This document shows, in pieces, positions 22,401 to 34,204 of a stretch of DNA of 64,000 nucleotides. The notes beneath the pieces were generated by a model that searched no databases, was not told the origin of the DNA, and was given only the letters and a program-made list of their open reading frames with translations. The DNA lies in contig BSQZ01000001.1 of assembly GCA_033239005.1 (NCBI GenBank), positions 15,043,000 to 15,106,999 on the forward strand. The letters are read 5' to 3'. The position numbers and the translations under genes were made by a program. The stretch is from Lamellibrachia satsuma. Lineage: Eukaryota > Annelida > Polychaeta > Sabellida > Siboglinidae. How positions within the stretch are numbered: the stretch's first letter is position 1; every line of letters begins with the position of its first letter.

Positions 22401-25400
22401 ACAGGGGAGTCACAGCTGAGTAAACAATGTGCAAGGAAGTCAAGGGCACTTGTTTCATTGTGCCTTTCCTATAAATCTGATCCAAGATGTCTGTTTGTTA
22501 CTAGTGATGCTGTGAAGCCTGTGATTGCATGTCAGTGAGCTGGATCTTTATCTCAGACTTGAGAGTTAAAAGTGGTGCATTCGACCTGTACTTGAATCAG
22601 ATACATCAACTACAAGGAGCAAATACAAATATGTCACTTCTGCAATAGGCAAATACAAATATGAACTTAGCTGTATTTCAAATACAAATACGTATTTTTA
22701 CCCATCCCTGAGCCAAAGTACGTATCCCATGGTCTACAAACCCATCAAGAATAACACCAATACTGAAAATAATATTTTTCAGCTACTTTTTCAAGAGTGA
22801 ACATTACAATTTCTTTTCAATGCTACAGGTTTGCATGTTCTGCAGGTTTAACAAGGCTTTTAGGTATTTGATATATGTGCAGAAAAGGTTGAGACAATGT
22901 TATTCTGGACAGTATCTTATCAACTTTTAGTAGGAAAGTTTTTTTAGATTTACTAAAGTGTATATTTCTCTGACCTGAATGTTTCCATACCAGCAACAAA
23001 CTATCATGTACTATCAACCTAGTGTATACTGAGCCTTGAAACTACGTACTGGAACTATGTGAGTGACAGAACCACCTTGTAGTTTAAACAAAGTATTGGA
23101 ACTACATAAGTGAAAGATAAAAACCACCTTGTAGTTTAAACTAATTATTGGAACTATTTGAGTGAAAGAGAAAGAACCATGTTGTTGTTTAAACTAAGTA
23201 TTGGAACTATGTAAGTGTAAGAGAAAGAACCACCTTGTAGTTTAAACAAAGTATTGGAACTACGTAAGTGAAAGATAAAAACCACGTTGTAGTTTAAACT
23301 AAGTATTGGAACTATGTAAGTGAAAGAGAAAGAACCACCTTGTAGTTTAAACTAAGTTTTGGAACTATGTAAGTGAAAAAGAATGAACCACCTTGTAGTT
23401 TAAACTAAGTTTTGGAACTATGTAAGTGAAAGAGAAAGAACCACCTTGTAGTTTAAACTTAGTTTTGGAACTATGTCAGTGAAAGAGAAAGAACCACCTT
23501 GTAGTTTGTCTCCTCCTTGCACCAGTAAGCGGTCATTCTGCACTCTCAGCTCTTGAATTGTCTCGGCTGCTCGCTCCAGCACTGCATTAGCACTCTGTCA
23601 CACAGATAACACAACTGTAGCTTTACAATGCAAATTTGTATTCAAACATTTCAGTAGTGTTTTGTTGGCATGGAAGTTTATATTGTAGAAATTATGCCAC
23701 CAAAAGTACTGCAGGAGAAGGATCTAATGATGCAATACTAGTTTGCCTATTACGAAAAGTTCAAGAATTCTAAAATAAAACCCTACTCCAGAGCAACACC
23801 ATGCTCCTGATCACATGATTCAGTCACTGTGGAATATGTTGTTATCACAACATATTCCAGACTTTGATTTTCATGACAGTTAGTGAGTCTGAGTCTCTGC
23901 TCCACTCTCTGTCTCCGTATACAGCCTTTAGTAGAAGTCCATGTGACGATAAATACAGTGGGTAACTGGACAATTTCAACGGTCCATCAACGTGTGTATA
24001 CACTGCTATCTTGATTCGGTCTGTACTGAGCAGTCACACTCGCTTCTGTTTGTTCGACAATATTTGTGAGCACTGCGCACTGGCATTGTTCTCCGATGTG
24101 TCCTGTTCTGTTGGATTACAGGCCGAGTAGAGGTGCTCGCTTCTGATTGGTCAAAATAACGTAATTAAATAACTGGCTCAGGCCTGCTCCACCCCATCTG
24201 TGTTCCGTACTTACGATGTTAATATTTGTGCAGACCAAGTTTGTCTGTGGACTCCCAAATATGAGCCGGGTGGGAGTCCGCTCGACTTCCACAATCGATG
24301 CCTGCCTGTGTTAATTCATCAATAACCACCTTCCTTTCCTGACAATTTCACTTCTGATGAACTACAATCACTGTGTGAATCACACTGATAATTAGCAATG
24401 TGTCGGGTTAATGCCAGAGCTGGGTCAAGTACACTTATCAAGTACAAGTGCATTTGATCAGGTACAAATTAGTTGTAATGATCAACAATAAGAGACATGT
24501 GCTATTCAGTAACTTTAATAAAATATTAAAGTACAACTCCTGTGTTGGCTGTATGGGACAATACTACATGTAATAAAAGATTCATCAAAAAGAAAAAGCT
24601 CTGAATCATTAAAAAATACAGTGTTACCGTTACCAAATACATGACTGTTACATGTGTAAACAGTACTAAACACACATAATTATATATTAGTATACAATAA
24701 ATTTATAGAGAGGATCTCCATTTTGTTGTTATGACAGACCACTCCTTACTTATGAACATGTCTTTCGATTATTTTATACATGGGGTCTTTATGAGATGGA
24801 TTCTACTGCACTGATCAACATCACATTTTAAATAATGTTTGTCTATTTGAATAAAATATGTACAAAGATAAATTGCCATACAGGGAACACAAAACATTTC
24901 TCCCTTCTCATGTGTGATGGCTACCATAACAGCGAATTAAGCAAATATTACCTCCTTCTGTTCAAAGTTCTTGGGTGGTGGCAGTATTTCCCGGATACTT
25001 TGGATGCCAGACTTGATGCGATCCTTGCGTTTCCTCTCAATGTTGTTATGATTAAGTCGTTGTCTCGCCTTGTCCTTATCCATTCTGTCACACAACAAAA
25101 ATGAAAAAACCATGTTTTTAACTTTTAAGGACATGTATAACCCAGAAAATATTTCTATCTTTTTTATTATAAGTCCTAAAAATATGAAATTTCTGGCAAA
25201 ATAATTCAATAATGCCAGAAAAAAAGAGACAACGAGCCAATTACGACAAGTCACATGATCCAAGATGATCGCCAAAGATAAATGTATAGGGTATTTTCAA
25301 AACATGATTTCAAGGCTATTACTAGAGAAAATGTGCTGATATTTTAACAGTGTGTTGCCAATAAGCTATGTTTTCATCTGAACTAAAAGAAACTATAACT

Positions 25401-27537
25401 GATCAATTTGACAATAAATATGATTTTTTTATGTACAAACATTACAGAAACATTTCCATCATGGACAAAATATGCCGTATCTCTGTAAATACTTACAGTT
25501 CACATGATACATCTTATAGAGCTTCAGCAATGTGTCAATTTTTGTAAACATAAACCAAAAACTTTTCCAGATATCACGTTTTAAGACACTAAAAATGTAA
25601 CAAAAAACAAAATGAAGAAAATGGCAATTTAAAAAATGTAATTATCTATACATTACATTATAAACGGCCACTAAAATGCACATTTCTTGGTATTAATGAG
25701 CTTCATTCATATGGAATTTTTAGTGTGTATAAAATGATAATGTGAAATAAATCTTGTGAAAAAATCACAATTTAAATTTTTTATAAATATATTTCCAATC
25801 TAGGGATACCTATCCTTAAAGGGAATATACAACCATTTTCATTGGTTCACTAAATGCTTGTTTTGTGAGACACTGTACTACTGAATTGATTAGTATTTAT
25901 AACATCTTAGTTGGTTAAAAATAATATCCACACAAAATGTGTTATTATTGTGATCTTTCATCTCTTTATATTCCGGTTTCTGATGGTAAATACACTGCAG
26001 CAATAAAGATTAAAACATGAGGTACAACTTTGTTAATTTATATGTACTTTGAGGACCAAACAATAATAGAATTTTGGCAACAGTATTCCACATCTTACTT
26101 CCCAACAGGCTGAGCATCATCATCCGTAAACATGAATCTGTCCACAGCCTCTGCCTCTCCATTGGTTTTCCCAGCAACATCCTCCAAAGCCACCCTAGAC
26201 AATGCTGCACCTGCACCAACCAACAGCAGAAATTAAGGCCAGCTACAGAAAACTACAAAGAACGTATTCAAACCACTCTTGATAATGTCACCACATGAAC
26301 ACCATGTTAAAAACATCAACATTCTTATGCTGTTTGAAAAGAAGGTGGAGATTTAACAGAAACAAATATCTACAAACTCCAAAATATTTGAAAAATTCGA
26401 CTTTGCCTTACTATTAAACTAAGGTGCCATGTGTGAAAATATAACACAGAAGACAACCACACCTTTAGATGAATGTGCAACATTGTGCTGTGCACATACA
26501 ACAATTACATGTTTACATTCATATTTCATAAAAACAGAAAGAGTCCAGAAATAATATAATTATGTTCAAACCACGATTTAAAAAAACATTAATCTTGCTA
26601 CAAGTTATTAATTCTATATTGTCAGCTGTGTGACTTGTTTCTTAATCTTGTCAGTATCCTCTTGATTTTATTCCATACAGCTGCCTTCGCAGCTTTATTC
26701 GTAACAATCTCAAAATCCTCGGCATCCGATATATTAAACATTGAACATGGTTTCACCTAGTGAGCAGCCAAGGATGTAGTCCAAAACCAGAATTAACTGG
26801 TGGCATCATCGCTTGGACTAGGAGGCACTCAACTCAAAATACGGCGAATCCGTGAGTGACACGGATCTAAATAAAGTTGAAAAAGCATGTTTATAAACAG
26901 TATTACCACGACACAAGAAAACCTGCTGACTGTTTTGCCAACTATCATTACTATCGATAGTTCACTGTACTATCGACAGTGTTGTATCGCCACATTGCAG
27001 TGCATCAATAGTTTGATGTATCGTTACAATCCTAGTTCTGAAGCCAATATCACTACCTATATAAATGTTCATTCCTACACAGGTTGTCAGATGGATGCAA
27101 CTGCCCTTCATACTACCCAACCAGCATAGCTTAATTAATTAATGCAACACAATTCTGAGAGCCAACACAAACATACAGGACAGGAAGTGACCTTTTGAAC
27201 AAACGGGTATATATTTAGCTGCCAGTCATTGCCTTGATGATTGGTTAGGTCAAGTGAAAGAAGCGAGAGCTTGCTTAAAATATGATGTACTGTATACTGA
27301 CTATAATCTGTTAATTTTTTTTAAATCCCATGTACATAAACTGGAAAGGTATTGATTTGTACAGCATCATGGAGACCAGGCATCATAAACCGTTTCATAA
27401 AACAGATTTTATTTAAAAATTAAAATAAATGATTAACACACGGAGTTATGACTAACTATATTTCCAGCCTCCCTAGGAAATACCATAGCTTCAAACAGTG
27501 ACGAGTCAATGCTTATATATATGTGTATGTGTATATG

Positions 27538-27608
<71 letters not shown>

Positions 27609-30600
27609 ACTTGTCCATTTATTTACAAAATTTTTTTTTATGTGTTTGTGATTTGAATGCATGCTGTTGCTACAGGTCCGGACACGGACATAGTGCAAAA
27701 TGGCTATTCGTCCGACACTTCATGTGCCAAGAGAACCTGCCAGTAAAAATAGCAGCAGCTAAAGTTCCATCACTGCCGGACAATGTATGAATCAGCTATG
27801 CTAGTATAGGTCCGACACTAAATCGTTGCAGCACTAACTGACGCACATATCACGTAGTTGAAAAATAGGCCAATGTCTTAGTCTGCAAAAGGTCGAGGAG
27901 TATATTTATTGCCATATTAGAATATCATTGTTGTCTAATTGAACATTTATATGTACATTCAAGTGCAGTTATGTATAAAACTGTACCCTTGTCAATCATC
28001 GAAGTATGAAGATATAATTGTCTGCCTAAAGCTGTCTCTAATACTTGTAAGATTGTTGGTAGAAGAGAAGAGACCTAGCTATACTTTTAAAATAATGATG
28101 CATCATTACTTTGTAATTTTTTTACACCAAATAAAATTGTTAACAAAGTTTAGACGAAAATTTATGTAGAAACCGATTTGTGATGTGTATGTTGGCATGG
28201 AATACAAGTCACACTAGTAATGCAACAAATCAGTGATAGTTGATGTAAACAAGGGTTCAAATTTATTGGAATCTGTGGGCCCGCAGGACCCTAGATTAAC
28301 TGCTTGATCCTTACTAGTTCCGAATCTGGGGGTTCGACTGGCACTAAACATTTGGCAAAAATTATGATATCTGTACGTCTCAAAGGCACAACACAATTGC
28401 ATTACCTGATTTTACGAGTCCCACTAAGAGGCATGAAACAAACCCATCTGTGAGTCACATTAAAACTTACAGGAGAGCTGAGAAAGCTTAAACTTGATTG
28501 GTCAACAGTTGATTCCAATTCTGTCCAATGCTGCTTGGCAATAAGAATGAAATATGTACACGATGCAAAATGCATTTTGATTGGCTGACTGACGAATGAA
28601 GGAGGCCATGATATATATTTATAGTGGATGGCAATTTTCTGGATGGGCTATTCACACGGCTATAATTTTGTTGTTTTACTGGGGGAAATGGAAAAGGTGG
28701 TTCAAAAGTTGTCTGATCATATGAAAACACTGTGGAGATAACAATAACTGCACAGATGGTTGTGTAGCATTGGTTTAGCATGCTACAAATGGGAAGAAAG
28801 GTAACCGAGTCCAAGGCAAGGGCAAGAAGGTTGTTTTATGACAATCGAATTATACCTTGGCTTGCGATCGGCATTTAGAATTCATTCAGCTACTCAGTCC
28901 TCTGCCAGAGTTATACATGTTTGTGAACTGACATTCTTCCTACATGTTTATTCTTTAATGTTTAACTTACGATAATGTGACTGATTGATGAATGTAAGGT
29001 TTGGTCAGCCTAAAAGTGTAAGAATAGAGATAGTGGTCATTGCAGACATATTTAATCAATGATTTAACATTAGCATAAAGAAAACCCAGGTTGATACAAC
29101 TTATGTAAGGCAAGCTAGTTTCTGGCCAGTTTGCAGCTTTGCTTGTTGTTTAGTATACACAGAGGGGTAGAGTCGCCCCGACTGTAATAACAACTGGACT
29201 GTCAAACGGGAGAAATGTTTACCCGATTTAGAATGCAGGCCATAAGAAACTAGTTCAGTTGGCAACTGACCATCCCCAAGGACACAAGAAGATCTCCAGT
29301 CCTGGGGAGGTTCAGAAGGTGACCCGATACCTTGCATACGACAGTCATTTCCAGCATGTACGGGGATGACGGTTGTATATGGACATCGGCCAATAACGGC
29401 TTTCTCGATTTCCTAAAATGGTTCTGAAAGCTCTGGTATAAATAGGCCAGAAATAGACTCATAAAGCAACGGGTGCGCGCGATCTAAATTACCACGCACC
29501 TCGTTCAATTTGGACTAAAAATTATCGGCAAGGATGGGCCACACGCCGGCCCATATCTACCTTACCATTAGACAACTAAATTTATTGAAGACTTTTAAAT
29601 GTTAAATGGGAGACACAAGAACAATGGTAGAGAACCAGTCTATGTTGTACGATCAACACTTCTGCGTTAATAAAATCTTGCGAACCTGGAAGATGCGTTC
29701 ACGGCTTATTTTACCGATCTGATCGTCTGCGGTATTATCAGTAAGCAGCTAGACGATCTGGCGAGCAACAAAGACAATTACTACACATCTGTGAGTATTC
29801 TCAACGAATGCACGCGCCCTTAAGAGAAGCGAGAATCTTACAAAGTGAAGAATGGAGGAGCTGAGGGAGGATCTTGATGGGAAATAGTTTCATGAAGAAG
29901 CTGGTGAGGAGTTGGTAAAAGTGGGCTGGACTCGTGGAGCGAATGGAATGTAGAAGAGTAAGACCGCGATTGACATGGGAGGACTGGGTGAAGACAAATT
30001 TGGTGGTAGCTCACAAATTTAAGCCCTTTCTTGGGACTTGTTGCTTTTCGAGTATGCTGTAGCAGGTTTGAGTGATGGCATCGGTTTGCAAAATCTGTTG
30101 TTATTGCTTGATGCGATACTCCCTAAACAGCTGAACACTTTTTGTGTCTCTTCCGAAAAACACATGCAATTGTTCGCTAATCATGAGTATTTCACTCGAA
30201 ACAACTTCTTTGCATTCAATCAATGAAATAAGTGTTATGTTATCCATTGGCATTAAATCTTGACTTATTGATGCTGCCAATTAACGATGTAGAAGTATGT
30301 GTCGATCCCTTGGCCAAATGTTTCTTCAAATTTGTTATAGGTCTTTTTATAACGGGTAATCTATTAAGGATAGCAGATCTGGCCCCAACTGGTATACAAC
30401 ACAACAGTCAACATGCACTGCTAATATTAATTAGTGTTTATCAAGACAATTGGGCAAAACGATTTCAGACCCAAGGAACCTGTCTTAATTTAGGTCATGC
30501 CGCCACGACAAAATGAAAAACCGAAACGGCCAAAGGCTAAGACTTAGCTACCTGGCTCCCATACCCAGTCCCGTGGCAGAGTGCACTTGGCAATACCGCT

Positions 30601-30930
30601 GACCCATTATTTACCGCCGAATTCACGTTACGGTGTAACAGACGATATATCATTGACAGCATAACATGCATTTGCTACATCATTTAGCTGCCGGTAATAA
30701 ACAGGAAGTAGAATCCCGAAGCGGCATTTGTGCATCTAAACATGTCGATATTGTTGACGTTGTTGACAGGTTCTACACGAATATTCGTGGAGGCAACTAG
30801 TCTGCGATTCAAGTTCATGATTATTTTTGCCATGGCTAAGCAACAGTCTACCTTTATTCGTCGCAGCGATCGACTCTGCATCCGTATGACATTGAGACTG
30901 TCTGTCTTTGTCTTTCATTGTTGAAGTCAT
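13413..30930 (-). CDS. USF3: USF3 (KIAA2018-type) giant bHLH-leucine zipper transcription factor
   Basis: Six exons in phase: 30930-30852, 26210-26099, 25084-24952, 23594-23498, 21782-21699, 20671-13413; 7764 nt, 2587 aa. The bHLH spans about residues 73-125. Its basic region is HNNIERKRKDRIK, with His76 and Glu80 for E-box contact and Lys rather than Arg at the next contact (84). A leucine zipper follows to about 165 (QELRVQNDRLL, then EEIEKLRNEIQ). The rest is low-complexity Ser/Thr/Pro/Gln-rich sequence in one 7.26-kb exon, with several basic nuclear-localisation-like clusters (such as KKLKSRPSKKKSK), a PYSAESLLSPSS motif, and a C-terminal block near residue 2464 (MANFNLSNIFSD). Vertebrate USF3, around 2,250 aa, shares the N-terminal bHLH-zip, the YSAEALI-like motif, the NFNxxxxFxE/D block and the giant last exon. 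The first two exons are the least certain, supported by splice sites, phase and acidic coding style. Confidence 0.9.
14165..14300 (-). repeat. CAG/CAA-rich polyglutamine-coding tract within USF3
   Basis: The minus strand codes for Q- and K-rich runs (KKKQQLQQPIKQQQQLLHQQQ). It is part of the disordered activation-type region of USF3, about 120 residues before the conserved C-terminal block. Interruptions by CAA, AAG and other codons make it less slippage-prone than pure CAG. Confidence 0.85.
21947..22710. mobile_element. Non-autonomous hAT-type element (764 bp) in a USF3 intron
   Basis: The ends are inverted: CAGGGATGGG at the left, and CCCATCCCTG at the right. The flanks are an exact 8-bp target duplication, AGCCAAAG, at 21939-21946 and 22711-22718. 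An 8-bp duplication with CAGGG-type termini is the hAT signature. The interior is rich in AAATACAA/TACAAATA subterminal repeats, typical of transposase-binding repeats. I see no transposase frame. Confidence 0.85.
23060..23510 (-). repeat. 53-bp tandem array carrying repeated copies of a USF3 5' splice site
   Basis: Nine units of 52-54 bp. On the USF3 strand each contains AAACTACAAGGTGGTT followed by a TTTCTC/TTTCACTTACATAGTTCC-type body. The copy nearest the zipper exon (centre about 23498) is the real exon 4 donor, CTACAAG|GTGGTT. Copies follow at about 23440, 23387, 23333, 23280, 23229, 23176, 23123 and 23071. Six of these eight keep CTACAAGGTGG exactly, one reads CAACGTGG (about 23280), and one is destroyed (about 23176). 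Confidence 0.9.
27540..27604. repeat. (TA)n microsatellite in USF3 intron 1
   Basis: About 30 uninterrupted TA dinucleotides, preceded by TATG variants. The long reading frames here are artefacts of the repeat. Confidence 0.95.
28029..28720. repeat. Dispersed repeat copy A (pair with 34205-34772)
   Basis: It shares several blocks with copy B: AGCTGTCTCTA.TACTTGT near the start, CTAGCTATACTTTTAAAAT, GTTAACAAAGTTTAGACG, GGGTTCAAATTTATTGGAAT, TACACGATGCAAAATGC, and AAAAGTTGTCTGATCAT at the end. Relative to copy B it has an extra block of about 250 bp (28278-28540) after GGGCCCGCAG and lacks about 130 bp before GTTAAC. No protein is evident. Confidence 0.8.
29850..30010 (+). pseudogene. Possible LINE C-terminal fragment
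   Basis: A short frame reads KWAGLVERMECRRVRPRLTW followed by EDWVK. This resembles the WxGHxxRMxxxRxxRPRxxWxD tail of many non-LTR reverse transcriptases. It is isolated, and no RT core was seen nearby. It lies inside the large first intron of USF3. Confidence 0.4.
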
Positions 30931-31385
30931 CGTGATAAAACAACGGTGAGAAGAAATAAAGAATTAAAATTTTCACATATGAAAGAAGCCATATTGGCTT
31001 CTCTGGTCATTATTCATGAAGCCTCGTTTTGGATTGTTGGGGAAGCCCTTTGTTGGAATCTCCGGTCAAGACGGACGACGTACCCTTCAGTAATGTTAGG
31101 GAGAGATCATTATTTTAACGGAGGGAGGCTCAAGTAGTTTAAACTTCTTCCTCATTGCCACCACCTAAGTATGCGAACCATAGTGGCATAGAGTTACATC
31201 ATTAATCACCCCCTATAAACAAGAGCGACAAGCCAGATCACTGCAGTGAAGCGGTCGTGGACCACTGGCCGGCATTTCATTGCACGGCAGAAACAGTTGC
31301 ATCCACTGCATGACACATAGCCATGGCATAGGGTAGTACTGTTTATGGTGTGAATATGGCATGTTACAAATAGTTGTCTAACATA

Positions 31386-31416
<31 letters not shown>

Positions 31417-33190
31417 TAATGTATTTCCTCCTCACCATCATCATGTTCAATATAAGGCAAACAAAAGCAATGAAGATGAGGTGGCTACCAGAGAATTATA
31501 AACTAGTAGCCAGTGACGATGACACCAGAAACCAATTAACTTGAAGCTTTGTCAATGTCATTTGTTCTTAATGGGGCATGGCTACCAGACTGATTACTAA
31601 TTTGGGTGAGGGTGTTCCCAGCAGTTGTGTTATAAGTGTGGGCAGTTGGGTTGTTCATATTGGAGTGAGCATCGTGCATTAGTGTTAAACTCTCCAAGAC
31701 AAACATTTTGGAAGCTTGCTGGAGAAAGTTGTGGGACAACGAATATGGTTATTTCCTGTGTGGCTTACAGCTGTACGAATCGACAGAAGACAGGATCTAA
31801 CATCTTGTTATTTTCACGTAATTTATGTCGCAAATGTTTGTGCTGTGTTAGTGTATATGTGAATGAATGTAACAGTTTCGAAAATGTTCTGAAATATCAA
31901 TATAGTACAGATACATTTGTTTTTTTTTGGGGGGGAGCATACATTAAGTGTTTCCCAGTAATCATTGATTGGGTGCAACATAAAACGTTATGGGGTAGGA
32001 TTCAGTTTTATAAATAATATGTGCGTGCGTGTATGCACATTTGTAACTCATTTTTAAAACTCCACTAGATGTCAGCTCATTAATCAGATTTTTTTTCTTT
32101 ATTAAGCATTTAATAAGGCTCTCCCCTTTTTGATCGTCGTTTGCCTTTTCTTCGTTGTATGAACCACTATCACGTAACTAATTTATGTACACATTGCAAC
32201 ATTCACATTCATTCTATGCATTTGTTTGACAAACCATGTAAAAGGTTGCCTACTAAAACAATTGACAGCTTAAATGAGAGAGCACATTTCTTTACATGAC
32301 TTTGCAAGTAGGCCAGATAACATTCGAGAAAGATCTTGATCTGCAGGTGGAAATGGCTGTGATAGAGCTGCTGGGGAATGTGTTGGAAGATGGGAAAAGA
32401 ATATTTTTGGGACCTTAGAGAAGAATGTCCATTAGGGCTTAATGAGATTTTGACAATTTGCAGTCATTACCTAATACATGTATAGAGCACTTCAGAAAGT
32501 TCAGTTTCGATCATGTATATTGGTGCTACTGTTATAGTTAATATGTTACGATATTTGATATACAAGGTGCATGGATAGATTGTACACGTAATAAGGTATT
32601 AGATATATATAGCTATGTAGTAATAATCTCTTATTAGTACTGTATATCTATAGATATACGATGAAGACTGGGTGCTGTACAGTATAAACACTGGGCCTCC
32701 AGTGGGTTCTTGCCGTGCAGTAGTATGAATGTCACTGGTCCATGCCGGCATCACTTTGTCATGTGTCAACTGATAAGGGCTTAGCGGTCTTGTTTTACTA
32801 ACGGGTGTTCTATTTATGTCTATGATGCGAACCTAGTAAGGGATATTTCGCACAGTCGTGAGTTTGGTAACGATGCCTCTGAAGAAACATTGCTGTGTGT
32901 AAAAGTGTGCTTGTTGGTGTAGCTATTTACATGTGCTGTGCCCATGACCATATGTAGGTAAATAATCGCGAACCGCTTACAGTTGCTTTGCCACTCTGCC
33001 AGGTCCATGGTTCCGTTCCCCTGGCAGACGTCCCATCTTAGGGCAAGGGTCTGCAGTATGGATGTAAATTGTAACACTGTTGTCACGGCGAATATCTTGC
33101 AATACGAATCGGGCTGAACTTGTCTGGACTTGCTTTAGCAGCTACTGGCGTATTGGGGGGAGGGCATTGGCTTTTTTCGTACGTAGCCTG
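30931..33190. other. Upstream flank of USF3; no gene recognised
   Basis: This stretch should contain the USF3 promoter and 5' UTR. It also holds an (AAGT)n microsatellite at 31387-31414. No conserved exon or clear transposon end was recognised on either strand. Confidence 0.5.
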
Positions 33191-33198
33191 TTGCACCA

Positions 33199-33199
<1 letters not shown>

Positions 33200-33276
<77 letters not shown>
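33200..33276. repeat. (ACGC)n-(CA)n compound microsatellite
   Basis: About eleven ACGC units are followed by about fourteen CA units. The mirror-sense GTGC repeats at 41501-41570 and 40147-40180 are the same class. Confidence 0.95.
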
Positions 33277-33278
<2 letters not shown>

Positions 33279-33519
33279 TGTGTCTAGACGTTTCCAGTTC
33301 TGTCGTTCTGCAGTCGGCTTAGTAGCCTGTTCCCAGCTGAGTGTAGTTTTCTTATTCGGTCTTGTCTCGGTTCCGTAATATTGTCTTTTATTCGAAATTA
33401 ATGTAGGTAGAACTTAATTTGGCCTCACTCGGGAGACTGAGTTTTGTCTGGTATAAAGCCTACAACATAACATTATTAGTCATCCTCGCACATTTCTCGC
33501 GGTTTCCGCTGGTCTACAT

Positions 33520-33957
33520 ACTGTAGAGTTTCTGGAGTTGACCTCTGATCTACGTACTGTAGAGTTTCTAGCGTTGACCGCTGATCTACGTACTGTTGCG
33601 TTTCTAGCGTTGACCGCTGATATACGTACTGTAGCGTTTCTAGCGGTGACCGCTGATCTACGTACTGTTGCGTTTCTAGCGGTGACCGCTGATCTACGTA
33701 CTGTAGCGTTTCTAGCGGTGACCGCTGATCTACGTACTGTAGAGTTTCTAGCGGTGACCGCTGATCTACGTACTGTAGAGTTTCTGATCTACGTACTGTT
33801 GCGTTTCTAGCGTTGACCGCTAATCTACGTACTGTAGCGTTTCTAGCGTTGACCGCTGATCTACGTAGTGTAGCGTTTCTAGCGGTGACCGCCGATCTAC
33901 GTACTGTTGCGTTTCTAGCGGTGACCGCTGATCTACGTACTGCAGCGTTTCTAGCGG
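33520..33957. repeat. 36-bp palindromic minisatellite, about 12 units
   Basis: Units of 36 bp, about 12 in all with one shortened, are built from a TACGTA palindrome (in TCTACGTACTGT), GCGTTTCTAGCG and the near-perfect inverted repeat AGCGGTGACCGCT. Because 36 is a multiple of three, both strands stay open: the plus strand repeats a 12-residue ADLRTVAFLAVT motif and the minus strand DQRSPLETLQYV. Some units read AGCGTTGACCGCT, which weakens the hairpin. I treat the reading frames as by-products. The tract is followed to about 34190 by degenerate TTTCTACAAACTCGCCG units. Confidence 0.9.
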
Positions 33958-34204
33958 CTGGGTGGTGTCTCCCGCATTTATACAAACTGGCAATATTCCC
34001 CATTTTCTAGCGTTTCTACAAACTTGCAATTTCCTTAATTTTTCCGCGTTTCTACAAACTCATCGTTTTCTCCATTTCTCGCTTTTCTACAAACTCGCCG
34101 TTTTTTTTATTTTTCCGCGTTTCTACGAACTCACCGTTTAATAATTTTTTTCCCGCGTTTCTACAAACTCGCCGTTTTCGGAGGGTGGGTTGCGTCCTGT
34201 ATGT

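Noticed and set aside
26010..26219. 69-aa minus-strand frame starting MVQVQHCLGWLWRM
   Set aside because: The neighbouring frame fits an acidic USF3 exon with good splice sites and matching phase on both sides, so the 69-aa frame is a shadow.
28300..28345. GGTTCGACTGG, a possible tRNA T-arm
   Set aside because: No paired acceptor, D-arm or anticodon arm could be built around it.
33180..33280. CRISPR-like regular repeats
   Set aside because: Simple microsatellite without unique spacers, in a eukaryotic nuclear sequence.
33476..34003. 175-aa minus-strand frame and plus-strand frames through the 36-bp repeat
   Set aside because: They follow from a period divisible by three; both strands are equally open and no non-repeat domain is attached.
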